DNA of 58,830 nt. Origin: Lysobacteraceae bacterium. GTDB taxonomy: Bacteria > Pseudomonadota > Gammaproteobacteria > Xanthomonadales > Xanthomonadaceae. The translations under genes were made by a program, and so were the position numbers. The notes beneath the pieces are model-generated. The model ran no database searches. It was not told where the DNA came from and saw nothing but the letters and a program-made list of their open reading frames with translations. The stretch is taken from contig JAGWUF010000001.1 of NCBI GenBank assembly GCA_028868545.1, forward strand, positions 90,204-149,033. Reading direction: 5' to 3'. This document shows positions 27,753 to 37,857 of the stretch, in pieces; the first letter of the stretch is position 1; each line of letters begins with the position of its first letter.

Positions 27753-30485
27753 TCACACCACGATATTGACGATCTTGCCGGGAACGACAATCACCTTCTT
27801 CGGCACCTGCCCGGCCACGAACGCGGCCACGTTCGGCTCCGCCAGCGCGGCGGCTTCGATCGCCTCGCGCGGGGTGTCCACGGCGACTTCCAGCGTGCCG
27901 CGCAGCTTGCCGTTGACCTGCACCGCCAGCGTCACCGCATCGCGCACCAGCGCGGCCGGATCAGGTTTCGGGAACGGCACGTCCTCCAGCAGCGTTTCCG
28001 GATGCCCCAGCACCTGCCACAGCGCATGGCTGATGTGCGGGGTGATCGGGTTGAGCAGCAGCACGATGGCCTCGAACGCCTCGTGACGCACCGCGCGGCC
28101 CTGGTCGCTCATGTCGTTGAACTTGCCGACCGCGTTCATCAGCTCCATCAGCGCGGCGATGGCGGTGTTGAAGGCGTGCCGGCGCGCGTAGTCGTCGCCG
28201 ACTTTGGCGATGGCCTCGTGCAGCTGCCGGCGCAGCGCCTTCTGCGCCGCGTCCAACGCGGCTGGATCGACCACTGGATGATCCGGCTGCGCGGCATGCG
28301 CATGCACGTCGCGCCACAACCGGCGCAGGAAACGCGCCATGCCCTCGACCCCGGCCTCGCTCCACTCCAGTGACTGTTCCGGCGGCGCCGCGAACATCGA
28401 GAACAGGCGCACGGTGTCGGCACCGTATTTGTCCACCAGCAGCTGCGGATCGACGCCGTTGTTCTTCGACTTCGACATCTTCTCGGTGCCGCCGATCGAC
28501 ACCGGCTGGCCGTCACTGCGCGAAATCGCGCCGATGACGCGCATGCGCTCGTCCTGGATCAGCTCGACCTCGGCGGGGTTGATCCATTCCTTCGCGCCAT
28601 GCTCGTCTTCGCGATAGAAGGTATCGGCAATCACCATGCCCTGGGTCAGCAGGCGGGTGGCCGGCTCATCGCTGTGCACCAGCCCGGCGTCGCGCAGGAG
28701 CTTGTGATAGAAGCGGAAATACATCAGGTGCAGGATCGCGTGTTCGATGCCGCCGATGTACTGATCCACCGGCAGCCAGTAGTTGGCGCGCTCGTCCACC
28801 ATGTCGGCGGCGCCCGGCGAGGTGTAGCGGGCGTAGTACCAGCTCGACTCCATGAAGGTGTCGAAGGTGTCGGTCTCGCGCTCGGCCGCGCCACCGCACT
28901 GCGGGCAGGTGGTCTTGCGCCACTCCGGGTCGGACTTGATCGGCGAATGCACGTCGCCGCTGGCGAAGGCATCGGCCACGTCCTCCGGCAGCAACACCGG
29001 CAGCTGGTCTTCCGGCACCGGTACCGCGCCGCAGCCGGGACAATGGATCACCGGGATCGGGCAGCCCCAATACCGCTGGCGGCTCACACCCCAATCACGC
29101 AGGCGGAAATTGACCCGCCGCGCACCATTGCCATCGGCCTCGAACTTCACCGCCAGCGCCTCGAACGCGGCATCGAAATCCATGCCGTTGAACTCGCCGG
29201 AATCGATCAGCCAACCGCGCTCGGTCTGCGCGTCGTCTTCCTCGATCCGCCGCAGGTATTCGCGCACCGTCGCGACTGCCGCATCGATCTCGTACACGTC
29301 CACCGGCGCGTGGCCGCCCAGCGCCACCGCCATCGGGTCGTCATGATCCTGCAGGTGCGAGCTGATTTCCTCCAGCGCGTCGCGGGTCGCCGCATCGACA
29401 ATGACAGGCTTCACCGGCAGCCCGTAGGCCTTGGCGAATTCCCAGTCGCGCTGGTCGTGCGCCGGCACCGCCATCACCGCGCCGGTGCCGTAGCCCATCA
29501 GCACGAAGTTGGCGACGTAGATCGGGATGTCTTCGCCGGTGACCGGATGCCGGGCCCACTGGCCGGTGGCCATGCCGCGTTTTTCCTGCGTTTCCAGTTC
29601 CGCTTCGGACACGCCGCCCCGCTTGAGTCCGGCGATGAATTCGGCCAGCTCGGGGTTGCCGCGCGCGGCCTCCTGCGCCAGCGGGTGTTCGCCGGCGATG
29701 CTGATGAAGGTCACGCCCATCAGGGTATCGGGGCGGGTGGTGAACACCGTCAGCGGCCGGGTTTCGCCATCGACCGCGAACTGGATCTCCAGCCCCTGGC
29801 TGCGGCCGATCCAGTTGCGCTGCATGGTCTTGACCGAGTCCGGCCAGCCTTCCAGCGTATTCAATTCATCCAGCAGCTCCTGCGCGTAGTCGGTGATGCG
29901 CAGGAACCACTGCGGGATCTCGCGCTTCTCGACCAGCGCGCCGGTGCGCCAGCCGCGGCCGTCGATCACCTGCTCGTTGGCCAGCACGGTCTGGTCGACC
30001 GGATCCCAGTTCACCACCGAGTTCTTGCGGTAGGCCACGCCCTTCTTCAGCAGGCGCACGAACATGCGCTGCTCGTGGACGTAGTAGTCCGGCTTGCAGG
30101 TGGCGAACTCGCGGCTCCAGTCGATGGCATAGCCCAGCGACTTCAACTGCGCGCGCATGTGCTCGATGTTGGAATAGGTCCACTTGGCCGGCGCGGTCTT
30201 GTTCTTGATCGCGGCGTTCTCGGCCGGCAGGCCGAACGCGTCCCAGCCCATCGGCTGCAGCACGTTGTGCCCGGTCATCCGCTTGTGGCGGCTGATGACA
30301 TCGCCGATGGTGTAGTTGCGCACATGGCCGACGTGCAGCGCGCCGGACGGGTACGGCAGCATCGACAGGCAGAAATACTTCGGCTTGCCGGACTGCTCGT
30401 TGACCTCGAACGCGCGGGTGGTCGCCCAGAACGACTGAGCGGCGGATTCGACGGTGCGGGGATCGTAGATGACAGGTTCGGACAC
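27753..30485 (-). CDS. leuS: Leucine-tRNA ligase
   Basis: A 910-residue class I synthetase. It has the HIGH motif as [16 protein letters not shown], the CP1 editing domain with [12 protein letters not shown] and the [15 protein letters not shown] strand, KMSKS in [16 protein letters not shown], and the C-terminal anticodon and LSD regions. The start is GTG 30485 ([14 protein letters not shown]), as no ATG precedes the conserved start; a frame far upstream is open but not conserved. A zinc-finger-like CPGC...CPQC pair is present near residue 500. It is divergent from the amidohydrolase. Confidence 0.96.
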   Translation of the reverse strand: MSEPVIYDPRTVESAAQSFWATTRAFEVNEQSGKPKYFCLSMLPYPSGALHVGHVRNYTIGDVISRHKRMTGHNVLQPMGWDAFGLPAENAAIKNKTAPAKWTYSNIEHMRAQLKSLGYAIDWSREFATCKPDYYVHEQRMFVRLLKKGVAYRKNSVVNWDPVDQTVLANEQVIDGRGWRTGALVEKREIPQWFLRITDYAQELLDELNTLEGWPDSVKTMQRNWIGRSQGLEIQFAVDGETRPLTVFTTRPDTLMGVTFISIAGEHPLAQEAARGNPELAEFIAGLKRGGVSEAELETQEKRGMATGQWARHPVTGEDIPIYVANFVLMGYGTGAVMAVPAHDQRDWEFAKAYGLPVKPVIVDAATRDALEEISSHLQDHDDPMAVALGGHAPVDVYEIDAAVATVREYLRRIEEDDAQTERGWLIDSGEFNGMDFDAAFEALAVKFEADGNGARRVNFRLRDWGVSRQRYWGCPIPVIHCPGCGAVPVPEDQLPVLLPEDVADAFASGDVHSPIKSDPEWRKTTCPQCGGAAERETDTFDTFMESSWYYARYTSPGAADMVDERANYWLPVDQYIGGIEHAILHLMYFRFYHKLLRDAGLVHSDEPATRLLTQGMVIADTFYREDEHGAKEWINPAEVELIQDERMRVIGAISRSDGQPVSIGGTEKMSKSKNNGVDPQLLVDKYGADTVRLFSMFAAPPEQSLEWSEAGVEGMARFLRRLWRDVHAHAAQPDHPVVDPAALDAAQKALRRQLHEAIAKVGDDYARRHAFNTAIAALMELMNAVGKFNDMSDQGRAVRHEAFEAIVLLLNPITPHISHALWQVLGHPETLLEDVPFPKPDPAALVRDAVTLAVQVNGKLRGTLEVAVDTPREAIEAAALAEPNVAAFVAGQVPKKVIVVPGKIVNIVV

Positions 30486-30581
30486 GGCGGACAACGCGGG
30501 GAATCGGGCCGGACAGCTTACCGCAGCGCAGCAGGTGCCGCCCGCATGGCACACTCTGACCACTTTCCGGAGGACTCCGCG

Positions 30582-31883
30582 ATGCGCCAGCTGCTGCTCG
30601 CCCCCGTTTTGCTTGCCGCCATGGTGCCTGCCGTTGCCGCCGACAGCACCGTGTATTGCGGAAAGCTGTTCGATGCGCGCAGCGGCAAACTGTTGGGTGA
30701 ACACACCTTGAGCATCCACGAAGGCCGCATCAGCGCGGTGCGTGCCGGCTATGTCGAAGCCGCCGCCGGCACCGCCGCCATCGACTTGCGCGGCCTGACC
30801 TGCCTGCCCGGTCTGATCGACAGCCATACCCACCTGACCTTCGAAACCAGCCCCACCGGCTATACCGACCAGTTTCGCTGGAACATCCCCGACTACGCGA
30901 TCCGCTCCACCGTGCACGCCGCACACACCCTGCAGGCCGGCTTCACCACCGTGCGCAATCTGGGCGATGGTGCCAATGCCTCGATTGCCCTGCGCAACGC
31001 CATCAACGCCGGCGTCGTGCCGGGCCCGCGCATCTTCACCGCCGGTGCCGCCATCGGTACCACCGGCGGCCATGCCGACGACACCGATGGCTACCGTGCC
31101 GACCTGCAAGGTGATCCGGGGGCGAAGGAAAGCATCATCAACGGCACGGACGATGCGTGGAAGGCCGTGCGCCAGCACTACAAGGACGGCGTGGACCTGC
31201 TGAAAATCATGCCCTCCGGTGGCGTGCTGGACGAAAGCGCCAGTGCCGACAATCCGCAGATGACGCTGGACGAAATCAAGGCCGTGGTAGCTGCCGCGCG
31301 CGACTACGGCTTCACCGTGGCCGCCCACGCGCATGGTGCCGAGGGTATCCGCCGCGCGGTGCTGGGCGGGGTGGATTCGATCGAACACGGCACCTTCATG
31401 GATGCCGCCGACATGCAGCTGATGCGCGAACGCGGCACCTGGTATGTACCCACCATCATCGCCGGCAAATTCGTGTCGGAAAAAGCCGCCGTGCCGGGTT
31501 ACTACCCGCCGCAGGTGGCCGCCAAGGCCGTCAAGGTGGGGCCGATCATCCAGGGCACCGCCGGGCGTGCCTACAAGGCAGGGGTGCGGCTGGCCTTCGG
31601 CACCGATGCCGCCGTCTATCCGCACGGCGAGAATGCCAGGGAGTTCACTTATCTGGTCGATGCCGGCATTCCCGCCGCATATGCGCTGCAGATGGCCACC
31701 GTGAATGCCGCCGAGCTGCTCAAGCAGTCGGCCAACCTCGGCAGCCTGGAAGCCGGCAAATATGCCGACGTGATCGCCGTGCCAGGCGACCCGTTGACCG
31801 ATATCGCGACGATGCAGCAGGTGCAATTCGTGATGAAGGCAGGCGTGGTGTATCGGCAGGACAACCATCCGGTCAGCCCATGA
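30582..31883 (+). CDS. Secreted amidohydrolase (Xaa-Pro/imidazolonepropionase-like)
   Basis: A 433-residue protein with a signal peptide (1-20, ending AVAA). It belongs to the metal-dependent amidohydrolase superfamily: [14 protein letters not shown] for the first HxH, a lysine in [12 protein letters not shown], then HAHG and SIEHGTFM for the metal histidines, and [11 protein letters not shown] with the catalytic Asp. Related enzymes cleave Xaa-Pro or N-acyl dipeptides in the periplasm. A CGGAGGA ribosome site precedes the ATG. Its stop overlaps the SemiSWEET start (ATGA). Confidence 0.92.
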   Translation: MRQLLLAPVLLAAMVPAVAADSTVYCGKLFDARSGKLLGEHTLSIHEGRISAVRAGYVEAAAGTAAIDLRGLTCLPGLIDSHTHLTFETSPTGYTDQFRWNIPDYAIRSTVHAAHTLQAGFTTVRNLGDGANASIALRNAINAGVVPGPRIFTAGAAIGTTGGHADDTDGYRADLQGDPGAKESIINGTDDAWKAVRQHYKDGVDLLKIMPSGGVLDESASADNPQMTLDEIKAVVAAARDYGFTVAAHAHGAEGIRRAVLGGVDSIEHGTFMDAADMQLMRERGTWYVPTIIAGKFVSEKAAVPGYYPPQVAAKAVKVGPIIQGTAGRAYKAGVRLAFGTDAAVYPHGENAREFTYLVDAGIPAAYALQMATVNAAELLKQSANLGSLEAGKYADVIAVPGDPLTDIATMQQVQFVMKAGVVYRQDNHPVSP

Positions 31884-32131
31884 CGCTGGAATGGCTGGGC
31901 TACCTTGCCGCGACCTGCACCACCCTGTCGTTCGTGCCGCAGGCGGTGAAAACCTTGCGCACCCGCGATACCTCCGGCATTTCGCTGGGCATGTACGTGG
32001 TGTTCACCTTCGGCATCGTCTGCTGGTTCGGCTACGGCATCTTCCTCGGGTCGTGGCCGATGATCATCTCCAACGCCATCACCTTCGGGCTGGGGGCACT
32101 GATCCTGCGCTTGAAGTTGAAGCACGGCTGA
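31880..32131 (+). CDS. SemiSWEET (MtN3/PQ-loop) transporter
   Basis: An 83-residue protein with three transmembrane helices, the size of bacterial SemiSWEETs that dimerise into a sugar channel. It has the PQ motif as [20 protein letters not shown] followed by [11 protein letters not shown]. Substrate is not predictable. It is translationally coupled to the amidohydrolase, and its last 53 bases overlap the opposite-strand DUF998 gene. Confidence 0.9.
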   Translation: MTLEWLGYLAATCTTLSFVPQAVKTLRTRDTSGISLGMYVVFTFGIVCWFGYGIFLGSWPMIISNAITFGLGALILRLKLKHG

Positions 32132-32714
32132 GCACGACGGCGGCCAGCAGCCACCAGCCGAACCACAGTGCAAACACCAGCCGCTGTGCCAGCCCCACCC
32201 ACAGGCCGATGGGGGCCAGCACCGCCAGCACGGGCACCAGCACGCCGGCACCCACGCAGGCCAGCGCAAATGCCCGGTGCCGGCGCAGCCCCAGCGCCAG
32301 CAGCCACACGCCGGGCACGAACGCAAGCCACCACAGCATCCACATCAGTGCATGCAGGCGCATGGCCTGCACATCCACGCCGCTGGCATCCAGCGCAAAC
32401 ACGCCCTGCAGTGCAAACGCCAGCGCCGAGACCTGCACCAGCGTCAACCCGATCCGCACCACCCAGCCCGCTTCACTCAAGGCCTTGCGCGGTGTTTGCA
32501 TTGCCAACAACAGGCACAGCCCCGGCAGCAGGAATGCACCGGCATTGAACAGCATCGCCCCCGGCAAACCGCTGGCCCCGCGCAACGCCACCGGGTGGAT
32601 GCGGTGCGAATATTCGGGCAGACCGTTACCCGCGAGCAGCAGCGAGCATGCAAATGCAGCGAACCCAGCCAGCACCAGCGCAATGGTGCCCGCTCGTGCA
32701 GACAGCAGCCGCAT
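32079..32714 (-). CDS. DUF998-like membrane protein
   Basis: A 211-residue protein with six hydrophobic segments. The early motif GNGLPEYSHRIHPVALRGA and repeated helix pairs resemble DUF998 family proteins of unknown function. It lies six bases after the secreted protein gene upstream and overlaps the SemiSWEET gene tail to tail. No catalytic residues are evident. Confidence 0.7.
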   Translation of the reverse strand: MRLLSARAGTIALVLAGFAAFACSLLLAGNGLPEYSHRIHPVALRGASGLPGAMLFNAGAFLLPGLCLLLAMQTPRKALSEAGWVVRIGLTLVQVSALAFALQGVFALDASGVDVQAMRLHALMWMLWWLAFVPGVWLLALGLRRHRAFALACVGAGVLVPVLAVLAPIGLWVGLAQRLVFALWFGWWLLAAVVLSRASTSSAGSVPPARR

Positions 32715-32720
32715 GCTGCG

Positions 32721-33308
32721 TTACTCGCCTTCCCAACCTGTCGGCCCGCCAATTGCCGCAGGTTGATTGGTCTCCAGATATTGCTGCGCCATGGCGGCGA
32801 TGCGAATCAGCATTGCATTGTCAGTCGCGCCGAACGTGAACGCACCTGCCATGCCCTTGGCATGCTGATAGAACTCCGGCTCCGCAACCACCGCGCCGGT
32901 GGCCTGATCCACCAATCGCAACTTCAGCAATACGCGCGAGCTGCCGGCAAACGGACCGGCCCAGAAGCGGGCACCCCCCGATATGAAGCGCACCTTTTCC
33001 ATCCTTGGCTCGATGATCAACGTGCGAGCAGGGTCGCGGCCGGGCTGTTTCGCATTCTGCGCAGCAACCCATGCACCAACGCGCTGGTCAAGATTGCGCT
33101 GGAAGGATGCCAGTGCCTTCTCGTTTATCGGCTGGCCTGCGTACACACCGCCAAGCACGGCCGGCTTCAGTTCAAACCGGTCGAAACCACCCAGCATTTC
33201 CGACGGTGGCGGGTTGCTGACACCCGCGGCCCGGATATCGTCCCTGGCATGCGCAACAACGCATAGCCCCGCCAGCAGCACCGTCAACGCCAATTTCCAG
33301 ATCCGCAT
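32721..33308 (-). CDS. Secreted protein of unknown function
   Basis: A 195-residue protein with a signal peptide (about 1-21, ending AHA). The mature part has VLGGVYAGQPINEKALASFQ, RTLIIEPRMEKVRFISGG and SSRVLLKLRLVDQATGAVVAEPEF, a pattern seen in uncharacterised periplasmic proteins with mixed strands. No cysteines remain. ATG 33308 has GGGGGA just upstream. It is followed closely by the DUF998-like gene, so the two may be cotranscribed. Confidence 0.75.
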   Translation of the reverse strand: MRIWKLALTVLLAGLCVVAHARDDIRAAGVSNPPPSEMLGGFDRFELKPAVLGGVYAGQPINEKALASFQRNLDQRVGAWVAAQNAKQPGRDPARTLIIEPRMEKVRFISGGARFWAGPFAGSSRVLLKLRLVDQATGAVVAEPEFYQHAKGMAGAFTFGATDNAMLIRIAAMAQQYLETNQPAAIGGPTGWEGE

Positions 33309-33400
33309 CGCATTCCCCCATCTTCGCTTCGCAACAAGCCTGCGTGCGCAGACAGTAACAGATGCCCAGACTTGCTCACGGGAAACTGGCCCCGGCAGGT

Positions 33401-33619
33401 TTACGACGGCTTGCTCCACTGGAACACCTCCTCGATCCGCACCCCCAGCGCATCGGCGATGCGGAACGCCAGCTCCAGCGACGGTGCGTAGCGCCCCGCT
33501 TCCAGCGCGATGATGGTCTGGCGGGTGACGCCGCAGGCATCGGCCAGCGCCTGCTGGGTCAGCTCGCCGCGCTCGAAGCGCAGCCGCCGGATGGCATTGC
33601 TGACGGCGGTGCCGGTCAT
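33401..33619 (-). CDS. XRE-family helix-turn-helix regulator
   Basis: A 72-residue protein made almost entirely of one HTH_3 domain: [41 protein letters not shown] and [18 protein letters not shown]. Such small regulators usually control their own operon. Its ATG overlaps the stop of the membrane protein gene before it (ATGA). Its likely site is the palindromic promoter at 34741-34779. Confidence 0.92.
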   Translation of the reverse strand: MTGTAVSNAIRRLRFERGELTQQALADACGVTRQTIIALEAGRYAPSLELAFRIADALGVRIEEVFQWSKPS

Positions 33620-34071
33620 TGCCGATCGCGCCGGTACAACCAGGCTGCCGTTGCATGCCCCGCGCCATTGGCAAGGATCACGCCCAGCAGCAGCAACGCC
33701 GGAATTGCATCGTCGTTCGCCCGCAATGCGGCACGGCAGGTTTCGAACGACAGCAGCAGCGCCAGCAGCACGAACCAGCACGAGGCGGCCAGGCGGAAGC
33801 CGCGATCCGCCTGCGCCCGGATCCATGCATCGCGCTCGTCTTCCATCGTCTCGCCGCGCCGGCGTTCCTGCTCGGCGGCACGCAAGCGGAAACCGAACGT
33901 CAGCGGCAGCGTGATCAAGGTCGCCACGAGGGCGATCCCGTGCCCGTCCAGCAGCGCGCCGAAGACCAGATACAGCGCCATCGCGGCAAACAGCGTCGCC
34001 ATCTGCCACGCAAATCGCTCGCCAAACGCCCTGGGGTCGCGGGCAGCCGTGTATCGACGCCAGAGGCTCAT
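33616..34071 (-). CDS. Small membrane protein, operon partner of XRE regulator
   Basis: A 151-residue protein with four hydrophobic segments. A central basic-acidic motif ([17 protein letters not shown]) separates two helix pairs, and the protein ends WLYRRDRQ. Both features recur in the next gene upstream, so the two are probably paralogues. It overlaps both neighbours by four bases. The function is unknown. Confidence 0.75.
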   Translation of the reverse strand: MSLWRRYTAARDPRAFGERFAWQMATLFAAMALYLVFGALLDGHGIALVATLITLPLTFGFRLRAAEQERRRGETMEDERDAWIRAQADRGFRLAASCWFVLLALLLSFETCRAALRANDDAIPALLLLGVILANGAGHATAAWLYRRDRQ

Positions 34072-34718
34072 GCCTGCACCCCGCGACGGTCGCGCCGGTA
34101 CAGGATCGCCGTCACCCATTGCTCGCTCCACAGCCCGCCCAGCAACACCAGCATCAGCAGGTGTGCGATGAAGGGATAACTGAAATCGCGCAGGCGCTCG
34201 GTCTCGGAGAACCCCAGCAGCAACGCAAGGGCGACGACGCCGATGACGACCACGCAGCGTGCCCACTGACCGGCCACAAGTTCGATCTGCGCATCGCGCT
34301 CGTCGGCCTGCACCTGGCCGCCCCAGCGCCGCTTCAATACCTGCGCGAGTACCACCCAGGCCACGAACAAGGTGCCGATGCGTTTGCCTGCCGCCACTGC
34401 GTCCGGGTTGTGCCCGATCGGCACCTGTGCCTGGAACAGGCTGGCCGCCACCAGCAGCGCGGCGATGACGGCGCTGGAAAACGCCAGCCCCACCCAGGCT
34501 TGCCATTCACCCGGCGCGATCTGCGCCTCGGCCTCGCTGCGCGGGCTTGCCTGCACCTGCGCCACCGCGAACCACACCGCCGCCACGAACAGCAGCATGC
34601 CCAACCCGTCCAGCGGCAACGGCAGGTCGCGGTATTCGCCGCTGAAGAACAAGACCAGACCCAACCCGGCCAGCAGCAACCAAACCTGCAACCGGAAACG
34701 CGGCGACACCCCCGACAT
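34068..34718 (-). CDS. Membrane protein, paralogue-like partner in the XRE operon
   Basis: A 216-residue protein with six hydrophobic segments, the motif [18 protein letters not shown], and an ending [12 protein letters not shown], mirroring the smaller neighbour. It is first in the three-gene operon, directly after the palindromic promoter. Proteins of this kind are found with XRE regulators in many Xanthomonadaceae, but no activity is known. Confidence 0.75.
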   Translation of the reverse strand: MSGVSPRFRLQVWLLLAGLGLVLFFSGEYRDLPLPLDGLGMLLFVAAVWFAVAQVQASPRSEAEAQIAPGEWQAWVGLAFSSAVIAALLVAASLFQAQVPIGHNPDAVAAGKRIGTLFVAWVVLAQVLKRRWGGQVQADERDAQIELVAGQWARCVVVIGVVALALLLGFSETERLRDFSYPFIAHLLMLVLLGGLWSEQWVTAILYRRDRRGVQA

Positions 34719-34740
34719 GACGTAAACTCCAGTGGACGAA

Positions 34741-34779
34741 ATGTAATGTGTAATTTACATATTGATTTTTCGATGTCAA
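34741..34779 (-). promoter_or_regulatory. Promoter and palindromic operator of the XRE operon
   Basis: On the minus strand TTGACA (34779-34774) and TAAATT (34757-34752) are 16 bases apart. The palindrome TGTAATTTACA (34749-34759) covers the -10 box, and ATGTAA (34741-34746) with TTACAT (34755-34760) makes a second overlapping inverted repeat. The stretch is very AT-rich against its surroundings. The small XRE protein of the same operon is the likely binder. Confidence 0.6.
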
Positions 34780-34862
34780 CTGTTTTTTACATCGGCTTGT
34801 GAAGCTGCGCTGCCGTCGCCACTTCCATGCCATCCCTTCGCCTCTCGAATCCTCCCCATACC

Positions 34863-35732
34863 ATGACCGACACCGCCCTCCCGCACGTGTTCGACGCCAC
34901 CGCTGCCACCTTCGAAGACACGGTGATTCGCAAATCGCTGGAAACCCCCGTGCTGGTGGATTTCTGGGCCGAATGGTGCGCACCGTGCAAGACCCTGGGG
35001 CCGATTCTGGAAAAACTGGCCGCCGAGTATCACGGCGCCTTCTTGCTGGCAAAAGTCGACGTGGACAAGGAACAGGAGCTGGCCGCCGCGTTCCAGATCC
35101 GCTCGGTGCCCACGATTGCGGTGGTGAAGGATGGCCAGCTGCTGGGCGCGGTGCCCGGTGCGCTGCAGGAAGGGCAGTTGCGCGAGATGCTGAAACAGGT
35201 GGGCATCGAACCGGCTCCGGCGCCTGCCGAAGAAATCGCCGTGGTGGCCGCCCCGCTCGACCCGCACCAGGACGTGCTGCGCCTGCGCAATGCCGTGGAG
35301 GCCGAACCCGAGCTGGACGCGCACAAGCTGGATCTGGCACTGGCCCTGCTGCAGATCGGTGCCGCCGGCGAAGCCGAACAATTGCTGGACAAGTTGCCGG
35401 CCAACCTGGCCACCGACGACCGCGCCATCAAGGCCCGCGCCAAGCTGGGCTTCGCCGCCCTGCTCCAGGACGCGCCGCCGATCGAGGTGCTGGAAGCGGC
35501 GCTCAACCGCGACCCCGCCGACCTGCGCGCCCGCCACTTGCTGGGGGTGCGCCTGCTGGTGGCGGGCGATGCCGAAGCCGGGCTGGCGCAATTCATCGAG
35601 ATGCTCCGGTGCGACAAGGCGTTCGCCGACGGGCTGGCACGCAAATCACTGATCGACGCGTTCCGCGTGCTGGACGATGAAGATCTGGTCGGCCGCGTGC
35701 GCCGGCAGATGTCGGCGCTGCTGCTGGTCTGA
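34863..35732 (+). CDS. Thioredoxin-TPR protein (CnoX/YbbN-like)
   Basis: A 289-residue protein. Residues 20-115 are a thioredoxin fold with active site WCAPC and the cis-proline in RSVPTIAV. Residues 135-289 are helical TPR-like repeats ending RRQMSALLLV. This matches CnoX, a chaperedoxin that protects clients from chlorine oxidation and hands them to GroEL. E. coli CnoX has lost the redox-active pair, whereas both cysteines are kept here. ATG 34863 was chosen as the family start; an earlier in-frame ATG at 34827 adds an unconserved 12 residues. Confidence 0.9.
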   Translation: MTDTALPHVFDATAATFEDTVIRKSLETPVLVDFWAEWCAPCKTLGPILEKLAAEYHGAFLLAKVDVDKEQELAAAFQIRSVPTIAVVKDGQLLGAVPGALQEGQLREMLKQVGIEPAPAPAEEIAVVAAPLDPHQDVLRLRNAVEAEPELDAHKLDLALALLQIGAAGEAEQLLDKLPANLATDDRAIKARAKLGFAALLQDAPPIEVLEAALNRDPADLRARHLLGVRLLVAGDAEAGLAQFIEMLRCDKAFADGLARKSLIDAFRVLDDEDLVGRVRRQMSALLLV

Positions 35733-35843
35733 GCGACGGATCCGCGAACTGGCGCACACCGCGCACCGCCGGCATTCCCCAGCAGCCACGGTCCGTCGTA
35801 TCCTCGCGACGGGCTCGGGGGGGCTGGCTGGAGCAACGGGGCT

Positions 35844-37823
35844 GTGACGGATCAAACCTACCCACGCATCGACGGTTACAAACTGCTGCGCATCATCGGC
35901 CAGGGCGGCATGTCCACCGTCTATCTGGCCGAACAGCTCTCGCTGGATCGCAAGGTGGCGATGAAGGTGATGCAGGCGGATGCGCTGAGCGACGACATCC
36001 AGCGCGCCCGCTTCGAGAACGAAACCCGCACCATTGCAAGGCTGGAGCACCCGGGCATCGTGCGCATCCACGAGGTGGGCCATACCCGCAATGGCCTGCT
36101 GTTCTACTCGATGCCCTATCTCTCGCACGGCCATCTGGCCCAGCGCAACTTGAAGGGCGACCAGCCCAAGGTGCTGGCGATCCTGCGCCAACTCCTGCAG
36201 GCACTGGATTACGCGCATGTCCGCGGCGTGGTGCACCGCGACGTCAAGGCCGAGAACGTGTTGTTCGATGATGCCGACCGCCCGCTGCTGACCGATTTCG
36301 GCATCGCCCTGCGCCGTGGCAGCAATCCGCGCCTGACCAATGCCGGTCTGGCGGTGGGCAGCACCGCCTACATGCCGCCCGAACAGGCGCGTGGCCAGGA
36401 AGTGGATCGGCGCGCCGATCTCTACAGCCTCGGCGTGCTGACCTGGGAAATGTTGCTGGGCAAATTGCCGTACAACGCCGGCGATGCGCTGTCGATGGCC
36501 ATCAAGCATGTGCAGGAGCCCATCCCGCAACTGCCGGCGGTGCTGAAGCACTGGCAGCCGATCATCGACAAGGCAATGGCCAAGCAGCCCGGCGATCGCT
36601 TTGCCAGCGCGCAGGAAATGCTGGATGCGCTGGAGCAGCTGGAACAGCAGGCCGGCAAGGCGTTCACCGCCGTGGAGGTGCCCACCCAGTTCGAGCCTGC
36701 ACCCGCCGGTACCGCCAGAACCGGACGGCATCGCGGCCTGCAAGCCGTGGCCGCGGTCGCAGTCGTGGCCGCGCTGGGCGGAGTCGGCTGGCGCATGTAC
36801 GCCAACCGCACGCCTCCCCCTCCGGCCGCCGCATCGGCCGCCACCGCGCAGGTACCCGCTGCCCCAGTCACCGTCGACCCGGCCGGCGCGACACCGCTGG
36901 TGGAAACCGCGCCTGAAGCCAGCGACCTTGGCATTGCCGCTTTCCAGGCCAATGCCCAGGAACAATTGCGCACCGGGCTGCTGTTGGCACCGGCCAATGG
37001 CAATGCCTGGGACAGCCTGGAAGCAGCCTGGCGGGCCGATCCCGCCCAGGCCGAAACCCTGCGACTGATGGCCCTGCTGTTCGATGGCCTGGGCGATCAG
37101 GCCGAGAAGTCGCTGCGCAACGGCGATACCGCCGGTGCCCGGCTGGCGTTCCAGCGTGCGCAACTGCTGGATACCCGTCGCGGCGGCACCGGCACCGCCG
37201 TGACCCTGTTGCAGGCGCGGCTGGACAAGGCACTGGATGAGCGCCTCACCCTGCAACTGGCCAAGCCCGACACCCGCAAGACCGCCCAGATCCTGCTGGA
37301 TCAATCTGCCTGGCTGAATTTCAGCCCCGCCCGCAAGCGCAGCCTGCAGGCCCGCATCAGCACGGCTCTTGCGCAGACCTCCGGATCCACTGCCGCATCC
37401 AGGCTTGCGCCGGCAGCGGCAGCAGCAGCGGCCGTGGTCACGCCTGCTGCCATCATCAGCGTCACCCGCGGCGAATACGCCCGCTTCGCCAGTGCCACCC
37501 AACGCGAGCCGGCCGAATGCGGCAAGGGCTTTCTGGGCCGCACCCTGCGCTGGAACAACACCGGCAGCGACCGCAAACCCGTGGTCTGCGTCTCCGCCGC
37601 CGATGCCCAGGCTTATGCCCGCTGGCTGCAGACCCAGGACGGCCACCACTACCGCCTGCCCAGTGCCGGCGAATTGAGCGCCCAACCCGCCACGCCGGTG
37701 GCCGGCTGGCTGAATTTATGTGCCGACCACGCCTGTGGCCAGCGCATGAGCAGCAAGCAACAAGCCCTGGACGCGAATCGCGGCTACGACAACATCGGCA
37801 TTCGCCTGGCCAAGCTCGATTGA
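35844..37823 (+). CDS. Membrane Ser/Thr protein kinase with degenerate FGE-like sensor domain
   Basis: A 659-residue protein starting with GTG. Residues 12-270 are a Hanks-type kinase: GQGGMSTVYLAE loop, Lys41, HRDVKAEN, DFG and MPPEQARG. One transmembrane helix lies at about 297-318, followed by a Pro/Ala linker. Helical repeats at about 350-510 lead to a C-terminal part (about 525-659) with ISVTRGEYARF, VVCVSAADAQAYARWL and GYDNIGIRLAK, a shortened formylglycine-generating-enzyme fold. The WEW region and the usual catalytic Cys context are absent, so it is probably a periplasmic binding domain. Confidence 0.88.
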   Translation: MTDQTYPRIDGYKLLRIIGQGGMSTVYLAEQLSLDRKVAMKVMQADALSDDIQRARFENETRTIARLEHPGIVRIHEVGHTRNGLLFYSMPYLSHGHLAQRNLKGDQPKVLAILRQLLQALDYAHVRGVVHRDVKAENVLFDDADRPLLTDFGIALRRGSNPRLTNAGLAVGSTAYMPPEQARGQEVDRRADLYSLGVLTWEMLLGKLPYNAGDALSMAIKHVQEPIPQLPAVLKHWQPIIDKAMAKQPGDRFASAQEMLDALEQLEQQAGKAFTAVEVPTQFEPAPAGTARTGRHRGLQAVAAVAVVAALGGVGWRMYANRTPPPPAAASAATAQVPAAPVTVDPAGATPLVETAPEASDLGIAAFQANAQEQLRTGLLLAPANGNAWDSLEAAWRADPAQAETLRLMALLFDGLGDQAEKSLRNGDTAGARLAFQRAQLLDTRRGGTGTAVTLLQARLDKALDERLTLQLAKPDTRKTAQILLDQSAWLNFSPARKRSLQARISTALAQTSGSTAASRLAPAAAAAAAVVTPAAIISVTRGEYARFASATQREPAECGKGFLGRTLRWNNTGSDRKPVVCVSAADAQAYARWLQTQDGHHYRLPSAGELSAQPATPVAGWLNLCADHACGQRMSSKQQALDANRGYDNIGIRLAKLD

Positions 37824-37845
37824 ACCGCAGCACAGGCTTCCCCCG

Positions 37846-37851
37846 TAGACT
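37846..37851 (+). promoter_or_regulatory. Candidate -10 box for a leaderless DUF502 mRNA
   Basis: TAGACT lies six bases before the ATG at 37858 and no Shine-Dalgarno is present. A TTGAAC at 37820-37825 is 20 bases upstream, longer than ideal. Confidence 0.3.
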
Positions 37852-37857
37852 ACGCGG

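Noticed and set aside
28599-30581. Long plus-strand frame ahead of the amidohydrolase that could extend it to over 1000 residues
   Set aside because: It is antisense to leuS. The signal peptide and ribosome site fix the true start at 30582.
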